Numbered from the stretch's first letter, positions 9,563-22,211 are shown. The stretch is DNA of 64,000 nt from Microbacterium sp. KUDC0406 (GCF_021582875.1 NZ_CP091138.1:1116001-1180000), one strand, 5' to 3'. The notes: generated by a model not told the origin, from the letters alone. Translations and numbers: made by a program.

Positions 9563-11509
9563 TCAGCGCAGGTTCGGATTGAGCGGCAGCTCGATCGCAC
9601 CGGTCTCGCCGGCCTGACGGGCCATCGGCACGCGCCTTCCCAGCACCTGGGCGACGACGTCGTGCGCGATCCTGGGCGCCGTGAGCCCTGCGTCCTCGAG
9701 GATCTGCTCCCGCGAGGCGTGATCGATGTACGCATCCGGCACGCCGAGCTCGTCCACCGCGGTGTCGATGCCGGCCTCGCGCAGCACCTGCCGCACCCGC
9801 GTGCCGATGCCGCCCACCCGGATGCCGTCCTCCATCGTGATCACGAGGCGGTGCCGGGCGGCGAGCTCCACGATCGACGGCTGCACGGGAATCGCCCAGC
9901 GCGGGTCGATGACGGTCGCACCGATCCCCTGCGCGCGCAGCCGCTGCGCGACGTCCAGCGCCACCGATGCGAACGGGCCGATGCCGATCAGCAGCACATC
10001 CTCGGTCTCGTCCCGGGACAGCACGTCGACGCCGTCGTGCAGACGCTCGAGTGCGGGGATGTCGTCGGGGACGGCCCCCTTGGGGTAACGGATCACGGTC
10101 GGGGCGTCGTCGACCGTGACGGCCTCCTCCAGCACCTCCCGCAGGCGGGTGCCGTCCCGCGGCGCGGCGATGCGGATGCCGGGGACGATCTGCAGCATGG
10201 AGAGGTCCCAGATGCCGTGGTGGCTGGGACCGTCGGGGCCGGTCACTCCTGCGCGATCGAGCACGAACGTGACGCCGGCCCTGTGCAGTCCGACGTCCAT
10301 CAGCACCTGGTCGAGCGCGCGGCCCATGAACGTCGCGTAGATCGCGACCACGGGATGCAGACCGCCGTACGCCAGCCCCGCGGCGGAGGCGACGGCGTGC
10401 TGCTCGGCGATCCCCACGTCGTAGACGCGATCCGGGAAGCGCTCGGCGAACCGCGCGAGCCCGGTGGGGCGCAGCATCGCTGCCGTCATCGCGATGACGT
10501 CGTCGTGGCGGGAGCCGACGTCGACCAGCGCGTCGGCGAAGACGTCCGTCCAGGCGTGACCGGCCGACTTCGCCAGCGAACCGCCGGTCTTCGGGTCGAT
10601 GCGCCCGACCGAGTGGAACTGGTCCGCGTCGTCGTCGAGGGCAGGCTGGTAGCCGCGCCCCTTCTCGGTGATGACGTGCACGATGACCGGCGCGCCGAAT
10701 CCCTTCGCCAGCCGCAGCGTCTCCTGCAGAGCGGCGATGTCGTGGCCGTCGATCGGGCCGAGGTACTTGATGTCGAGATTGGAGTACAGCGCCGCGTTGT
10801 TCGTGAACCGGCTCAGGAACCCGTGAGTGCCGCCGCGGACGCCCCGGAACAGCGCACGGCCGAACGGGCCGAAGGACCGGAACAGCCGGTCCGACCTGTG
10901 ATGCAGATCGCGATACGCAGCGGCTGTGCGGACCCGGTTCAGATAGCGCGACATCCCGCCGATCGTCGGCGCATAGGATCGGCCGTTGTCGTTGACGACG
11001 ATGACCAGATTGCGGTCGTTGTCGTCGGAGATGTTGTTCAGCGCCTCCCAGGTCATCCCGCCCGTGAGCGCACCGTCACCGACCACCGCCACCACGTGAC
11101 GATCCGCACGCCCGGTGGCGGTCAGTGCACGGGAGACACCGTCCGCCCAGCTCAGCGAACTGGAGGCGTGCGAGGACTCCACGACGTCGTGCGCGCTCTC
11201 GGAGCGCTGCGGATAGCCGGCGAGGCCCCCTCGCGAACGCAGTTCGCTGAAGTCCTGGCGGCCGGTGAGCAGCTTGTGCACGTAGGACTGGTGCCCGGTG
11301 TCGAAGATGATCGGATCGTCGGGCGACGAGAACACGCGATGCAGGGCGATCGTCAGTTCGACGACGCCGAGGTTCGGCCCCAGATGACCGCCGGTTCTGG
11401 CGACGTTCTCGATGAGGAAGGTGCGGATCTCGGCGGCCAGCTCGTTCAGCTGGGCTGGTGAGAGTCGATCGAGATCCCGGGGTCCGGTGATGCTCGGCAG
11501 GATCGGCAT
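9563..11509 (-). CDS. dxs: 1-deoxy-D-xylulose-5-phosphate synthase
   Basis: A 648-residue thiamine-diphosphate enzyme that condenses pyruvate and glyceraldehyde 3-phosphate to DXP, the first step of the MEP isoprenoid pathway. Visible hallmarks are TGGHLGPNLGVVELTIALH at the N-terminus, the TPP motif GDGALTGGMTWEALNN, the middle transketolase domain with DRAGVTGPDGPSHHGIWDLS, and the C-terminal transketolase domain. The length is normal for the family. The start at 11509 has AGAGGAG seven bases upstream; the open frame further upstream has no family similarity. It is transcribed separately from the acnA gene behind it, which ends at a strong hairpin. Confidence 0.97.
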   Translation of the reverse strand: MPILPSITGPRDLDRLSPAQLNELAAEIRTFLIENVARTGGHLGPNLGVVELTIALHRVFSSPDDPIIFDTGHQSYVHKLLTGRQDFSELRSRGGLAGYPQRSESAHDVVESSHASSSLSWADGVSRALTATGRADRHVVAVVGDGALTGGMTWEALNNISDDNDRNLVIVVNDNGRSYAPTIGGMSRYLNRVRTAAAYRDLHHRSDRLFRSFGPFGRALFRGVRGGTHGFLSRFTNNAALYSNLDIKYLGPIDGHDIAALQETLRLAKGFGAPVIVHVITEKGRGYQPALDDDADQFHSVGRIDPKTGGSLAKSAGHAWTDVFADALVDVGSRHDDVIAMTAAMLRPTGLARFAERFPDRVYDVGIAEQHAVASAAGLAYGGLHPVVAIYATFMGRALDQVLMDVGLHRAGVTFVLDRAGVTGPDGPSHHGIWDLSMLQIVPGIRIAAPRDGTRLREVLEEAVTVDDAPTVIRYPKGAVPDDIPALERLHDGVDVLSRDETEDVLLIGIGPFASVALDVAQRLRAQGIGATVIDPRWAIPVQPSIVELAARHRLVITMEDGIRVGGIGTRVRQVLREAGIDTAVDELGVPDAYIDHASREQILEDAGLTAPRIAHDVVAQVLGRRVPMARQAGETGAIELPLNPNLR

Positions 11510-11602
11510 CGACGCTCCTCTTCGACTCGTGTGGTGTTCCGCGCGGCGGCGCAGAACGCCTCTCATTCTATCCGCCGACCTGAATGCGGGCCGGGACGCG
11601 AC

Positions 11603-11632
11603 GGGGCTCGGACGGCGAACCGTCCGAGCCCC
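11603..11632. terminator. Strong GC hairpin downstream of acnA
   Basis: A perfect 13-bp stem (GGGGCTCGGACGG / CCGTCCGAGCCCC) closes a CGAA loop. It lies 17 bases beyond the acnA stop and upstream of the dxs start region, so it probably terminates acnA transcription. No long U run follows, as is common in actinobacteria. Confidence 0.8.
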
Positions 11633-11648
11633 GCGCATGTTCCTTCGA

Positions 11649-14485
<2,837 letters not shown>

Positions 14486-14610
14486 GTATCCGTCTCCTTC
14501 TAATGGGATGGGAGCGACAGGCGACTCCATCTTGCTCGCCGTGCATACGCGATGGCTAGCAAGGCGGGCCTTACCAGTCTGCGCCGCCGCGCGCATTCGC
14601 GGAAGCGTGA

Positions 14611-14636
14611 GATTTATCTTGATGTCAAGATAAATC
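14611..14636. promoter_or_regulatory. Perfect palindrome upstream of acnA, likely repressor operator
   Basis: A 26-base element with two perfect 12-base arms, GATTTATCTTGA and TCAAGATAAATC, around a TG centre. It is unusually AT-rich for its surroundings. It lies about 126 bases before the acnA start and 5 bases after the DUF3159 stop. Aconitase genes of actinobacteria are often controlled by TetR-type repressors that bind inverted repeats; that this is such a site is inference. It lacks the GC stem expected of a terminator. Confidence 0.6.
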
Positions 14637-14641
14637 TAGCA

Positions 14642-15385
14642 CTATTCGGAGGCGCTCTCGTCTGCCGCGCCGACCTGCCGCCCCTGCGGATAGAGGGCTC
14701 TGGCGACGAGCCAGGTCACGGCGACGAGCGGGGCGAACAGTGGGAGCCCCATCACGATCTTGAGCGTGCCGAGCAGCGCGACGTCACCGGCGAAGTAGAG
14801 CGGCAGCTGCACGGCGAGACGCGCGAAGAACACGGCGGCCCACGCGATGCCGAGCCAGAAGAAGGTGCGTCTCCTGCGCCGGTCGCTGCGCCAGGCGAGG
14901 CCGTCTCCCATGAGATAGCCGACGATCAGCCCGATCAGCGACCAGCCGATCAGAGCGGAGATCAGGTACGCCGTTCCGTACAGCGAGTTGGTGATGAAAC
15001 CGGGGACGAAGTTGTCCTCGCCGCGCCCGGTCCACAGCGCGAGCGCCGCGGCGGCACCGGCGGCGATCAGCCCCCCGAAGGCGGCTCCCGACGGAGACCG
15101 CTGTATCAGCCGGACCGCCGTGAACACCGCGGCGAGTCCGACCGAGCCGACCAGGGAGATCCACAGCGGCTCCGGCTTCAGCGTGTAGACCACGACGAAG
15201 ACGAGCCCGGGGAGGACGGACTCGACGATCCCCCGCCATCCGCCCATGGCGCGCCAGACGACATGACCCGTGCTGGTGCTCTGATCGGCGTCGAGCCCCA
15301 TCCGGCGGGCCGCATCGCCGAACGCGGTGCTCAGCGCATCGGGTGCGGGCTGCTGCGGGTCGTCCTGGTCTGCGGCGTCGCTCAC
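14642..15385 (-). CDS. DUF3159 membrane protein
   Basis: A 247-residue protein with a 50-residue charged N-terminus (SDAADQDDPQQPAPDALSTAFG) and about six hydrophobic helices, among them SVLPGLVFVVVYTLKPEPLW and GTAYLISALIGWSLIGLIVG. The domain matches DUF3159, an actinobacterial membrane family of unknown function. It starts with GTG at 15385, which overlaps the stop of the DUF3710 gene (GTGA). It forms a coupled operon dut-DUF3710-DUF3159. A continuous open frame with DUF3710 exists only because of a frameshift in that gene and is not a real fusion. Confidence 0.85.
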   Translation of the reverse strand: MSDAADQDDPQQPAPDALSTAFGDAARRMGLDADQSTSTGHVVWRAMGGWRGIVESVLPGLVFVVVYTLKPEPLWISLVGSVGLAAVFTAVRLIQRSPSGAAFGGLIAAGAAAALALWTGRGEDNFVPGFITNSLYGTAYLISALIGWSLIGLIVGYLMGDGLAWRSDRRRRRTFFWLGIAWAAVFFARLAVQLPLYFAGDVALLGTLKIVMGLPLFAPLVAVTWLVARALYPQGRQVGAADESASE

Positions 15386-15985
15386 GCCGAGCCCGGAGTC
15401 GAGGGCATCCGGAGCGGGATCAGGTCGCGGGGAGGCATCGGCGACGCACCGCGGACCACGACGATCGAGCGGAACAGGTCCTCGATCTGCTCCGCGGCCT
15501 CGGGATCGGATGCCGCCGGCTCCGCCGATGACCCCGCGCAGGAACCAGCGCGGGCCGTCGACGCCGACGAAGCGGGCCAGGCGCAGGCCAGAGCCCTCGG
15601 CCGCTGTGCCCGGGACCTCGGCGAGCAGCTCCTTGCCGAGGGTGCCCTCGCGCTCCTCCGCACGGCCGCCCTGGGAGCGGATCTGATCACGCAGCTGCAC
15701 GCGCGTCTCGTCCCACAGGCCGCGGGTGCGCGGTGCGGCGAACGGCTGCACCTGAAGAGACGAATCGGCGTAGTCGAGACCGACGGCGACGATGCGCTTG
15801 GACTGCTCCTCGACCTCGAGGCGCAGATTCAGGCCCTCGCGCGGCAGCACCTTGATGCCGCCGAGATCGATGTAGGGCCGGACCGGGTTCGCCTCGGAGT
15901 CATCGAAGGGACCGGCGGTCGCCCGGTCGGCGGGGGCGGACTTCAGCATGTCCGCGCTGAGCTCCTGCTCATTGTTCTCAGTCAT
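15382..15985 (-). CDS. DUF3710 domain protein, frameshifted
   Basis: A protein of about 200 residues belonging to DUF3710, an actinobacterial family usually encoded beside dut. The N-terminal part reads MTENNEQELSADML...ARFVGVDGPRWFLRGVIGG; the C-terminal part continues in another frame as ASDPEAAEQIEDLFRSIVVVRGASPMPPRDLIPLRM. One extra base around 15512-15520 (in GCCGGCGGCATCC) separates them; removing one G gives a smooth RGVIGGAAASDPEAAEQ. The start overlaps the dut stop (ATGA) and the stop overlaps the DUF3159 GTG. The function is unknown; the genetic link to dUTPase is conserved. Confidence 0.85.
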
Positions 15986-16428
15986 CGTTCTCCCTGGGTG
16001 TACCCGGTGGATCCGAAGCCGCCGTCTCCGCGGACGCTCTCGGGCAGCTCGTCCATCGGGATGAAGTTCGCGCGCGCCACGGGCATGACGATCAGCTGCG
16101 CGATGCGGTCTCCGACCGCCACATCGTACGCGCTCCGGCTGTCCGTGTTCAGCAGGCTCACTCTGATCTCGCCCCGGTAGCCGGCGTCGACCGTGCCGGG
16201 CGAGTTCACCACGGTGATGCCGTGCTTCGCCGCCAGTCCGCTGCGCGGCACGACGAAGGCCGCATACCCCTCGGGCAGGGCGATGCGCACTCCGGTGCCG
16301 ACCAGCGCCCGCTCCCCCGGCTCCAGCCGGACCGCCTCGGCGGCGACGAGATCGGCCCCGGCGTCACCGGGATGCGCATAGCCGGGCGCCTGGGCGGCGA
16401 TAATGGGGATGTCCACGGATTCGGTCAC
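15982..16428 (-). CDS. dut: Deoxyuridine 5'-triphosphate nucleotidohydrolase (dUTPase)
   Basis: A 148-residue trimeric dUTPase that hydrolyses dUTP to dUMP and pyrophosphate, keeping uracil out of DNA and supplying dTMP synthesis. All five family motifs are visible: HPGDAGADLVA, PRSGLAAKHGI, GTVDAGYRGEI, GDRIAQLIV and the flexible C-terminal RGDGGFGSTGYT. The start is GTG at 16428; a -10-like TAGCCT ends six bases before it, suggesting a leaderless message. It heads the operon with DUF3710 and DUF3159 and is divergent from the DUF3093 gene. Confidence 0.96.
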   Translation of the reverse strand: MTESVDIPIIAAQAPGYAHPGDAGADLVAAEAVRLEPGERALVGTGVRIALPEGYAAFVVPRSGLAAKHGITVVNSPGTVDAGYRGEIRVSLLNTDSRSAYDVAVGDRIAQLIVMPVARANFIPMDELPESVRGDGGFGSTGYTQGER

Positions 16429-16440
16429 CTGACGAGGCTA

Positions 16441-16926
16441 ATGCAGATGAACACCCCCGCCGCACGTCCCCGCTACCGGGAGCGCCTCGCACCGAGCCTG
16501 TGGATGCTGATCACGATCGCGCTGGCCGGTCCGATGGTCGCGCTGGTGTTCGTCCCGGTCGGGGCGACGCTCGCACTCGCGCTCGGCGGGACCGTCTCGC
16601 TGCTGCTCGTGATCGCCAGCATCCTGCTCTCCCCGGTGATCGAGGTGGACGGCACCGTGCTGCGTGCAGGACGCGCGCACATCGACGTGCGCTGGCTCGC
16701 AGGCGCCTCGCCGCGAACGGGTGACGACGCCCGCCGCGCACGCGGACCGGAGCTGCCCCACGACGGATGGCACCTGCTGCGCGGCGGCATCGACGGAGTG
16801 GTGGTCGTGCCGCTCACCGACCCCGACGACCCGCACCGGGTCTGGACCCTCTCGTCACGGACCCCCGACCGCCTCGCTGCGGCGATCCGCGCGGCGCGTC
16901 AGGAAACAGAACGCGCCCCGATCTGA
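16441..16926 (+). CDS. DUF3093 membrane protein
   Basis: A 161-residue protein with two hydrophobic helices near the N-terminus (WMLITIALAGPMVALVFVPV and LALGGTVSLLLVIASILLSP) followed by a cytoplasmic or extracellular domain containing VEIDG-like strands (PVIEVDGTVLRAGRAHIDVRW) and VVVPLTDPDDPHRVWTLSSR. This is the DUF3093 family, nearly always adjacent to and divergent from dut in actinobacteria, as it is here. The function is unknown. The start is ATG 16441 or ATG 16447. The stop codon lies inside the loop of a terminator hairpin. Confidence 0.85.
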   Translation: MQMNTPAARPRYRERLAPSLWMLITIALAGPMVALVFVPVGATLALALGGTVSLLLVIASILLSPVIEVDGTVLRAGRAHIDVRWLAGASPRTGDDARRARGPELPHDGWHLLRGGIDGVVVVPLTDPDDPHRVWTLSSRTPDRLAAAIRAARQETERAPI

Positions 16927-16939
16927 CGATCGGGGCGCG
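16912..16939. terminator. Bidirectional terminator overlapping the DUF3093 stop
   Basis: A perfect 12-bp stem CGCGCCCCGATC / GATCGGGGCGCG with a TGAC loop. The TGA in the loop is the stop codon of the DUF3093 gene, so the last four codons form one arm. It lies between convergent DUF3093 and DUF4193 genes and can serve both. Confidence 0.8.
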
Positions 16940-16954
16940 AAGGACGTACAGCGG

Positions 16955-17248
16955 TCAGGCAGCGCATTCCTTGCAGATGGGGCCCTCGGGGCCCTCGTGG
17001 TCCAGCTGCGAGCGGTGCTTCACGAGGAAGCAGCTCATGCAGGTGAACTCGTCCTGCTGAGCGGGGAGCACGACGACGTCGAGCTCGACATCAGACAGGT
17101 CCGCGCCGGCGAGTTCGAACCCGGGGTTGTCCGAGTCCTCGTCGTTGCTGGAGCCGGCACGATTATCCGGCACGCGCTCCTTCAGGGCTTCGATCGACTC
17201 GGAGGAGTCGTCTTCGCTCTTGCGGGGCGCGTCGTAGTCGGTTGCCAT
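16955..17248 (-). CDS. DUF4193 zinc-binding protein
   Basis: A 97-residue acidic protein typical of the actinobacterial DUF4193 family. It begins ATDYDAPRKSEDDSSESIEALKER and ends with a four-cysteine site, FTCMSCFLVKHRSQL followed by GPICKECAA, which probably binds zinc. The family is conserved beside dut/DUF3093 and is thought to be related to the RNA polymerase-binding or stress-responsive small proteins, but no function is proven. I chose ATG 17248 because it gives the standard MATDYDAPR start; the frame continues upstream without similarity. Confidence 0.85.
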   Translation of the reverse strand: MATDYDAPRKSEDDSSESIEALKERVPDNRAGSSNDEDSDNPGFELAGADLSDVELDVVVLPAQQDEFTCMSCFLVKHRSQLDHEGPEGPICKECAA

Positions 17249-17445
17249 GCGGGAGATCTCAACTTTCACAGTGGTGTGCGGGGTCACCGTCGGGTGTGCG
17301 GCGGCCATAGTTTGCACGACCTCGGATGATTTCGCAAATATCCGGGGACGCGACCGGGAAAACTCACGGCGCGCCCACGGTATTCCCAGGGGCTATGCGT
17401 GCGCCGTGACACCATGAACGCACACCCATCCTGAGGGGCATTCGC

Positions 17446-18471
17446 ATGGAAAACGTCACCATCGTCGGCGCTGAATCGGGCGTGCTCGTGCTCGCCACCG
17501 AATCGGGCGAGCGCTTCGCGCTGCCCATCGATGATCTCCTGCATCGCGAGATCCGTCGCGCGTCCCGGGATGCCGATGCCGCGCCCGCGCGGCTCGCCGC
17601 CAGCCCGCGCGACATCCAGACCCAGATCCGCGCCGGACTCTCCGCCGCCGAGGTGGCGGAACTCCTCGGCGTGAGCGTGTCGGACGTGGAGCGCTTCGAG
17701 GGTCCTGTGCTCGCCGAGCGCGAGCACATCATCGGTCAGGCGCTCGCGGTTCCCGTGCTCATCGGCAGCGAGGTCGAGCCCGACGCGCAGCCCACATTCG
17801 GCTCCGCCGTGAGGGCGAAGCTGGCCGACGCACAGGCGACGGACGAGCGCTGGGCGAGCTGGAAGGACGAGTCCGGGTGGGTGGTCAAGCTCGCCTTCGT
17901 GTCGGAAGAGGTCGAGCACGATGCGCGCTGGAGCTTCGATCCCCGCCGCAGCCTGCTGTCCCCGCTGAATGCGGACGCCACCCAGCTCTCCCGTCAGGGC
18001 TCCCTCCCCGAGGGACTCATCCCGCGCCTGCGCGCCGTGGAGACCGAGAAGGTGTCGCCGTACAAGGACGACTCGCGCTTCGACTCCGGCGCCTTCGGTC
18101 CGCGTCTGGTCCCTGCACCGGAGATCGCCGAGATCGATGAGGACGAGGCTCCGGCCGGCCGAGCATCGGCCGCAGTGCAGGATGCCGCGGCTCGGCACGC
18201 TCCCGCCGACTCCCAGACCAGCGCCGAGACCGCCGATCTGCTCGAGGCCCTTCGCCGCCGGCGAGGTCAGCGCGAGACGGCCCCGGCGCTCGATGACGTC
18301 GAGAACGAGAACGAGACCGGTCCGATCGCGCTGTTCGAGTCCCTGGACGAGGACGATGCCCCCGATGCACCCGCGGAGCAGCCGGATCAGGACGGCGCCG
18401 CGCGTCGTCGGCGGCGCAACTCGATGCCCTCCTGGGACGAGATCGTCTTCGGCGCGCGCACCGACGAGTGA
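17446..18471 (+). CDS. sepH: Septation protein SepH
   Basis: A 341-residue actinobacterial cell-division protein that stimulates FtsZ assembly. The N-terminal DUF3071 domain (residues 1-about 170) starts MENVTIVGAESGVLVLATESGERFALPID and contains a helix-turn-helix-like segment LSAAEVAELLGVSVSDVERFEG. The C-terminal half is disordered, acidic and ends with RRRRRNSMPSWDEIVFGART, a conserved C-terminal motif. The stop abuts the stop of the next, convergent gene with no space. The start is preceded by a modest GAGGGGC. Confidence 0.92.
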   Translation: MENVTIVGAESGVLVLATESGERFALPIDDLLHREIRRASRDADAAPARLAASPRDIQTQIRAGLSAAEVAELLGVSVSDVERFEGPVLAEREHIIGQALAVPVLIGSEVEPDAQPTFGSAVRAKLADAQATDERWASWKDESGWVVKLAFVSEEVEHDARWSFDPRRSLLSPLNADATQLSRQGSLPEGLIPRLRAVETEKVSPYKDDSRFDSGAFGPRLVPAPEIAEIDEDEAPAGRASAAVQDAAARHAPADSQTSAETADLLEALRRRRGQRETAPALDDVENENETGPIALFESLDEDDAPDAPAEQPDQDGAARRRRRNSMPSWDEIVFGARTDE

Positions 18472-19599
18472 TCAGCCGGCGTAGCCGCCGAGCCTGAGAT
18501 ACGGCACCTGCCACTCCTCCGGCGTGAGCGCACCGTGCTGACCGATCATCGTGCGCCCTCGCTGATCCTCGGCCGCGCCGTCGTAGACTGCCCTGTTGCC
18601 GCGCGCGATCACGAGGATGTCGCCGATGCGGGAGGCGGCGGCGGCGGAGACCGCGGGCCCGAACAGCCCTGCAGCAACGGCGTCATCACGGGTGAGCACG
18701 TCCGCGAGCCCCTCCAGGTCGCGGCGCCAGCGTGCCAGGATGCCGGGTGCAGGAGCATCCGGCTCGAGGTAGACGTGCAGCATCCGGGGCTCTCCCCCGA
18801 TGTGCCGGACTCCGTCGTGCCAGCCGTCGGCCTCGTCCAGGACGACCTGTCGATGTGCGGGCACGTCGACCATTCCGTGATCGGCGGTGACCAGCACGCC
18901 GACGCCGGGAGGTGCCGGAAGACGCAGCGCCGCATCGACGTCCTCGAGAGCCGCCACCCACTCGGCCGAGTCCACACCGTGCTTGTGGCCGGCTTTGTCC
19001 GTCTCGGGCAGGTAGCAGTACACCAGAGCGCCGGGGTTCCGCTCCGCGAGATCCCAGGCCGACGCAACCCGCTCGGCGGGACGCCCCGCGGGCACGAAGG
19101 CGGCCCCGCGCAGCGTGGCGTGCGTGAACCCGCTGTGGGCGTGACCGGCGAAGCCGACCGCGAACGCGGGGTGCCCGGCGGCGACGGCCCGCTCGAACAC
19201 GGTCGGCTGCGCCTGCCAGGTGAGCGGATCGACCCCGGCGCTCTCCCATTCGGTGAGCTGATTGACCAGCACGTCTCGATCCGGATGACGGACGCGGTAG
19301 CCGACGAGGCCGTGCACTCCGGGCATCTCGCCGGTCAGCAGCGTGGTCAGCGCTGCGGCGGTCGTCGTGGGGAAGACGGATGCCGCGGTGTCCTTCTTCG
19401 CCATCGCCGCCGTCAGCGTCCTGGCGTGCCCCGCGTGCGCGCGCAACGGTATCGCCCCCAGCCCGTCCACGACCACGAGCACAGCCGAGGAGACCGGACG
19501 AAGCGTCTCGGACTCTCCGCGCAGTGAGGCGAGCAGGTCGGGCGCCACCCCGGCGATGCTGCGCGCCTGCGCGGGCCCGGCCGGTAGCATGAGAGTCAT
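18472..19599 (-). CDS. Alkaline phosphatase family protein (nucleotide pyrophosphatase/phosphodiesterase-like)
   Basis: A 375-residue metal-dependent phosphohydrolase of the alkaline phosphatase superfamily. Metal ligands and the nucleophile region are visible: [13 protein letters not shown] (first Asp), [24 protein letters not shown] (nucleophilic Thr), [12 protein letters not shown] and [13 protein letters not shown]. There is no signal peptide. Similar genes lie next to topoisomerase IV or sepH genes in Micrococcales. The start is ATG 19599 (MTLMLPAG) or ATG 19590. It is divergent from parC with 66 bases between them. The physiological substrate is unknown. Confidence 0.87.
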   Translation of the reverse strand: MTLMLPAGPAQARSIAGVAPDLLASLRGESETLRPVSSAVLVVVDGLGAIPLRAHAGHARTLTAAMAKKDTAASVFPTTTAAALTTLLTGEMPGVHGLVGYRVRHPDRDVLVNQLTEWESAGVDPLTWQAQPTVFERAVAAGHPAFAVGFAGHAHSGFTHATLRGAAFVPAGRPAERVASAWDLAERNPGALVYCYLPETDKAGHKHGVDSAEWVAALEDVDAALRLPAPPGVGVLVTADHGMVDVPAHRQVVLDEADGWHDGVRHIGGEPRMLHVYLEPDAPAPGILARWRRDLEGLADVLTRDDAVAAGLFGPAVSAAAASRIGDILVIARGNRAVYDGAAEDQRGRTMIGQHGALTPEEWQVPYLRLGGYAG

Positions 19600-19665
19600 C
19601 GCCGCCAGTCTTCCACAGGCGGCGACGCTGAATTCGTTGTCCAGGAAGTCACAGCCGAAAAGAAC

Positions 19666-22104
19666 ATGGCCCGAACCACTCCTCCCGAACCGGTCGACGA
19701 GCGCATCCAGGACATCGATCTCTCGCAGGAGATGCAGGGTTCCTTCCTGGAGTACGCGTACTCGGTGATCTACTCGCGCGCTCTGCCCGACGCCCGCGAC
19801 GGCATGAAGCCCGTCCAGCGACGCATCCTCTACCAGATGGCCGAGATGGGGCTGCGCCCCGACCGCGGTCACGTCAAGAGCGCCCGCGTCGTGGGCGAGG
19901 TGATGGGAAAGCTGCATCCGCACGGCGACTCGGCGATCTACGACGCACTGGTGCGCCTCGCCCAGGACTTCGCTCTGCGGGTGCCCCTGGTCGACGGCCA
20001 CGGCAACTTCGGCTCGCTCGATGACGGACCAGCGGCGTCGCGGTACACCGAGGCACGGCTCGCGGCATCCGCCCTTTCGATGACCGAGAGCCTCGACGAG
20101 GACGTCGTCGACTTCGTACCCAACTACGACGGCCAGTTCCAGCAGCCCGCCGTGCTGCCGGCGGCGTTCCCGAACCTGCTCGTCAACGGGGCGAGCGGCA
20201 TCGCGGTCGGCATGGCCACCAACATGGCGCCGCACAACCTCATCGAGGTGGTCGCCGCCGCCACGCATCTGCTCGAGAACCCGGATGCCTCGACAGAGGA
20301 ACTGATGGAGTTCGTGCCGGGTCCGGACTTCCCGTCCGGCGGCATCCTGATGGGGCTGGACGGCGTCAAGGACGCGTACATGACCGGCCGCGGCGCGTTC
20401 AAGCTCCGCGCGAAGACGTCTATCGAGTCGCTCGGTCCGCGCAGGACGGGCATCGTCGTCACGGAGCTGCCGTATCAGGTCGGCCCGGAGCGTGTGATCG
20501 CGAAGCTCAAGGACGCGGTGAACGCGAAGAAGCTCCAGGGCATCAGCGATGTGCAGGACCTCACCGACCGCAAGAACGGTCTGCGCCTGGTCATCTCGGT
20601 GAAGACGGGCTTCGACCCGGCGGCCGTGCTGGAGCAGCTGTTCCGGCTGACCCCGCTCGAGGACTCGTTCTCGATCAACAACGTCGCGCTGGTGGAGGGG
20701 CAGCCGCGCACGCTCGGCCTCAAGGAGCTGCTGCGCGTCTACCTGGCGCACCGCATCGAGGTCGTCACCCGGCGCAGCCAGTACCGACTGGCCCGCCGCA
20801 ACGAGCGTCTGCACCTGGTGCGCGGCCTCCTGCTGGCCATCCTCGACATCGACGAGGTCATCCAGGTCATCCGCTCCTCCGACGACTCCGAGACCGCGCG
20901 CGCCCGCCTGCAGCAGGTGTTCGACCTCGACGAGATCCAGGCCGAGTACATCCTCGAACTGCGGCTGCGCCGGCTGACGAAGTTCTCCCGTCTCGAGCTC
21001 GAGACCGAGCGCGACAAGCTCATGGCCGAGATCGCCGAACTCGAGACACTGCTCGGCGATCCCGCGCTCCTGCGCGCACAGGTCGCGCAGGAGCTGGATG
21101 CCGTGGCCGAGACCTTCGGCACACCGCGGCGCACCCTGCTGCTCAACGCGGCACCGCCGAAGCAGCGCTCCGCCAAGTCGGCCGCAGAGCTGCAGATCGC
21201 GGATGCCCCGACGACCGTGCTGCTCTCCACGACCGGCCGTGCCGTGCGCGTGGACCTCGAGCCGGGCGCGACGATCGCGACTCCTGCGAGGCGCAGCAAG
21301 CACGACGGCATCATCGCGCGCCTGGATACCACCACGCGCAGCGAGATCGGCGCGGTCACCAGCGCGGGCCGGGTCGTGAGGTTCACGCCGGTGGACATCC
21401 CCGCTGTGCCCGCGACCTCGGTCGGCCTGGGTGCCGGCGTGCGGATCGCCGACTATCTGGGCATCACGGACCGGTCCGAGCGCGTGCTCGCGCTGATCCG
21501 GTTCGACGACGACACGCCCGTCGCGCTCGGCACGAAGGACGGCGTGGTCAAGCGCGTCGTCCCCTCGGCGCTTCCCGTGCGGCCGGAGCTCGAGATCATC
21601 GGTCTCAAGCCGAAGGACGCCGTCGTGGGCGCCGCGCCGGCGCCGGAGGATGCAGAGCTCGTCTTCGTGACCTCCGATGCGCAGCTGCTGCACTTCGCCG
21701 CATCCGGCGTCCGTCCACAGGGCGCGCCGGCAGCCGGCATGGCGGGTATCAAGCTCGGCGCCGGCGCCGAGGTCATCTCATTCACTGTGGTGTCCTCACC
21801 GGAGGATGCGGTCGTGGTGACCGTCTCGGGGGCCGAGGGGATGCTGGCCGGCACCGACAACGGCCGCGCGAAGGTCTCGCTGTTCTCCGAGTTCCCCGGC
21901 AAGGGGCGGGCGACCGGCGGTGTCCGTGCGCACGCCTTCCTGAAGGGCGAAGACCGGCTGCGGCTCGCCTGGGTGGGTACAGAGCCCCGTGCGCTCGGCA
22001 CCGACGGCGCTGCGCGTCAACTGCCCGAGTCCGGCGCGAAGCGCGACGCGTCAGGTCAGCCCCTCGAGTCCGTGATCGGCTCGGTGGGCACTGCGATCGG
22101 TTGA
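19666..22104 (+). CDS. parC: DNA topoisomerase IV subunit A
   Basis: An 812-residue type IIA topoisomerase subunit that breaks and rejoins DNA to decatenate chromosomes. The catalytic tyrosine is Tyr127 in [10 protein letters not shown]. The fluoroquinolone region reads [13 protein letters not shown] (Ser89, Asp93), the susceptible-type residues. After the coiled-coil and the exit gate ([18 protein letters not shown]) comes a beta-propeller C-terminal domain (about residues 500-812). It is distinguished from GyrA by the absence of an obvious GyrA box and by the partner parE in the same region, in opposite orientation. Repeat elements begin nine bases past the stop. Confidence 0.93.
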   Translation: MARTTPPEPVDERIQDIDLSQEMQGSFLEYAYSVIYSRALPDARDGMKPVQRRILYQMAEMGLRPDRGHVKSARVVGEVMGKLHPHGDSAIYDALVRLAQDFALRVPLVDGHGNFGSLDDGPAASRYTEARLAASALSMTESLDEDVVDFVPNYDGQFQQPAVLPAAFPNLLVNGASGIAVGMATNMAPHNLIEVVAAATHLLENPDASTEELMEFVPGPDFPSGGILMGLDGVKDAYMTGRGAFKLRAKTSIESLGPRRTGIVVTELPYQVGPERVIAKLKDAVNAKKLQGISDVQDLTDRKNGLRLVISVKTGFDPAAVLEQLFRLTPLEDSFSINNVALVEGQPRTLGLKELLRVYLAHRIEVVTRRSQYRLARRNERLHLVRGLLLAILDIDEVIQVIRSSDDSETARARLQQVFDLDEIQAEYILELRLRRLTKFSRLELETERDKLMAEIAELETLLGDPALLRAQVAQELDAVAETFGTPRRTLLLNAAPPKQRSAKSAAELQIADAPTTVLLSTTGRAVRVDLEPGATIATPARRSKHDGIIARLDTTTRSEIGAVTSAGRVVRFTPVDIPAVPATSVGLGAGVRIADYLGITDRSERVLALIRFDDDTPVALGTKDGVVKRVVPSALPVRPELEIIGLKPKDAVVGAAPAPEDAELVFVTSDAQLLHFAASGVRPQGAPAAGMAGIKLGAGAEVISFTVVSSPEDAVVVTVSGAEGMLAGTDNGRAKVSLFSEFPGKGRATGGVRAHAFLKGEDRLRLAWVGTEPRALGTDGAARQLPESGAKRDASGQPLESVIGSVGTAIG

Positions 22105-22112
22105 GCGAGTCT

Positions 22113-22211
22113 GGGTCGCTGAGCCTGTCGAAGCGTCGCCCGCTCCCACCCGTTGAGTCTGTCGAAGCGTCGCCCGCTCCCACCCGCTGGGTCGCTGAGC
22201 CTGTCGAAGCG
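22113..22211 (+). repeat. Three tandem REP-like repeats after parC
   Basis: Three copies of a palindromic-type element with core GGTCGCTGAGCCTGTCGAAG sit at 22113-22135, 22152-22169 (variant GTTGAGTCTGTCGAAGCG) and 22189-22211. The first two are followed by the same spacer CGTCGCCCGCTCCCACCC. The outer copies match the inverted copies at 23026-23135 exactly. Such repeats are common in intergenic regions of Microbacterium-like genomes. Confidence 0.85.

Noticed and set aside
14611..14636. The palindrome upstream of acnA as a terminator for DUF3159
   Set aside because: Its stem is AT-rich and weak, unlike the GC-rich hairpins used elsewhere in the window, and it lacks a following T run.
14642..15985. 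An apparent 447-residue DUF3710-DUF3159 fusion protein
   Set aside because: The middle part (RSRGRGADRGPVPLDRRGP) is low-complexity out-of-frame translation; removing one base restores the DUF3710 C-terminus, and a GTGA overlap marks the true DUF3159 start.
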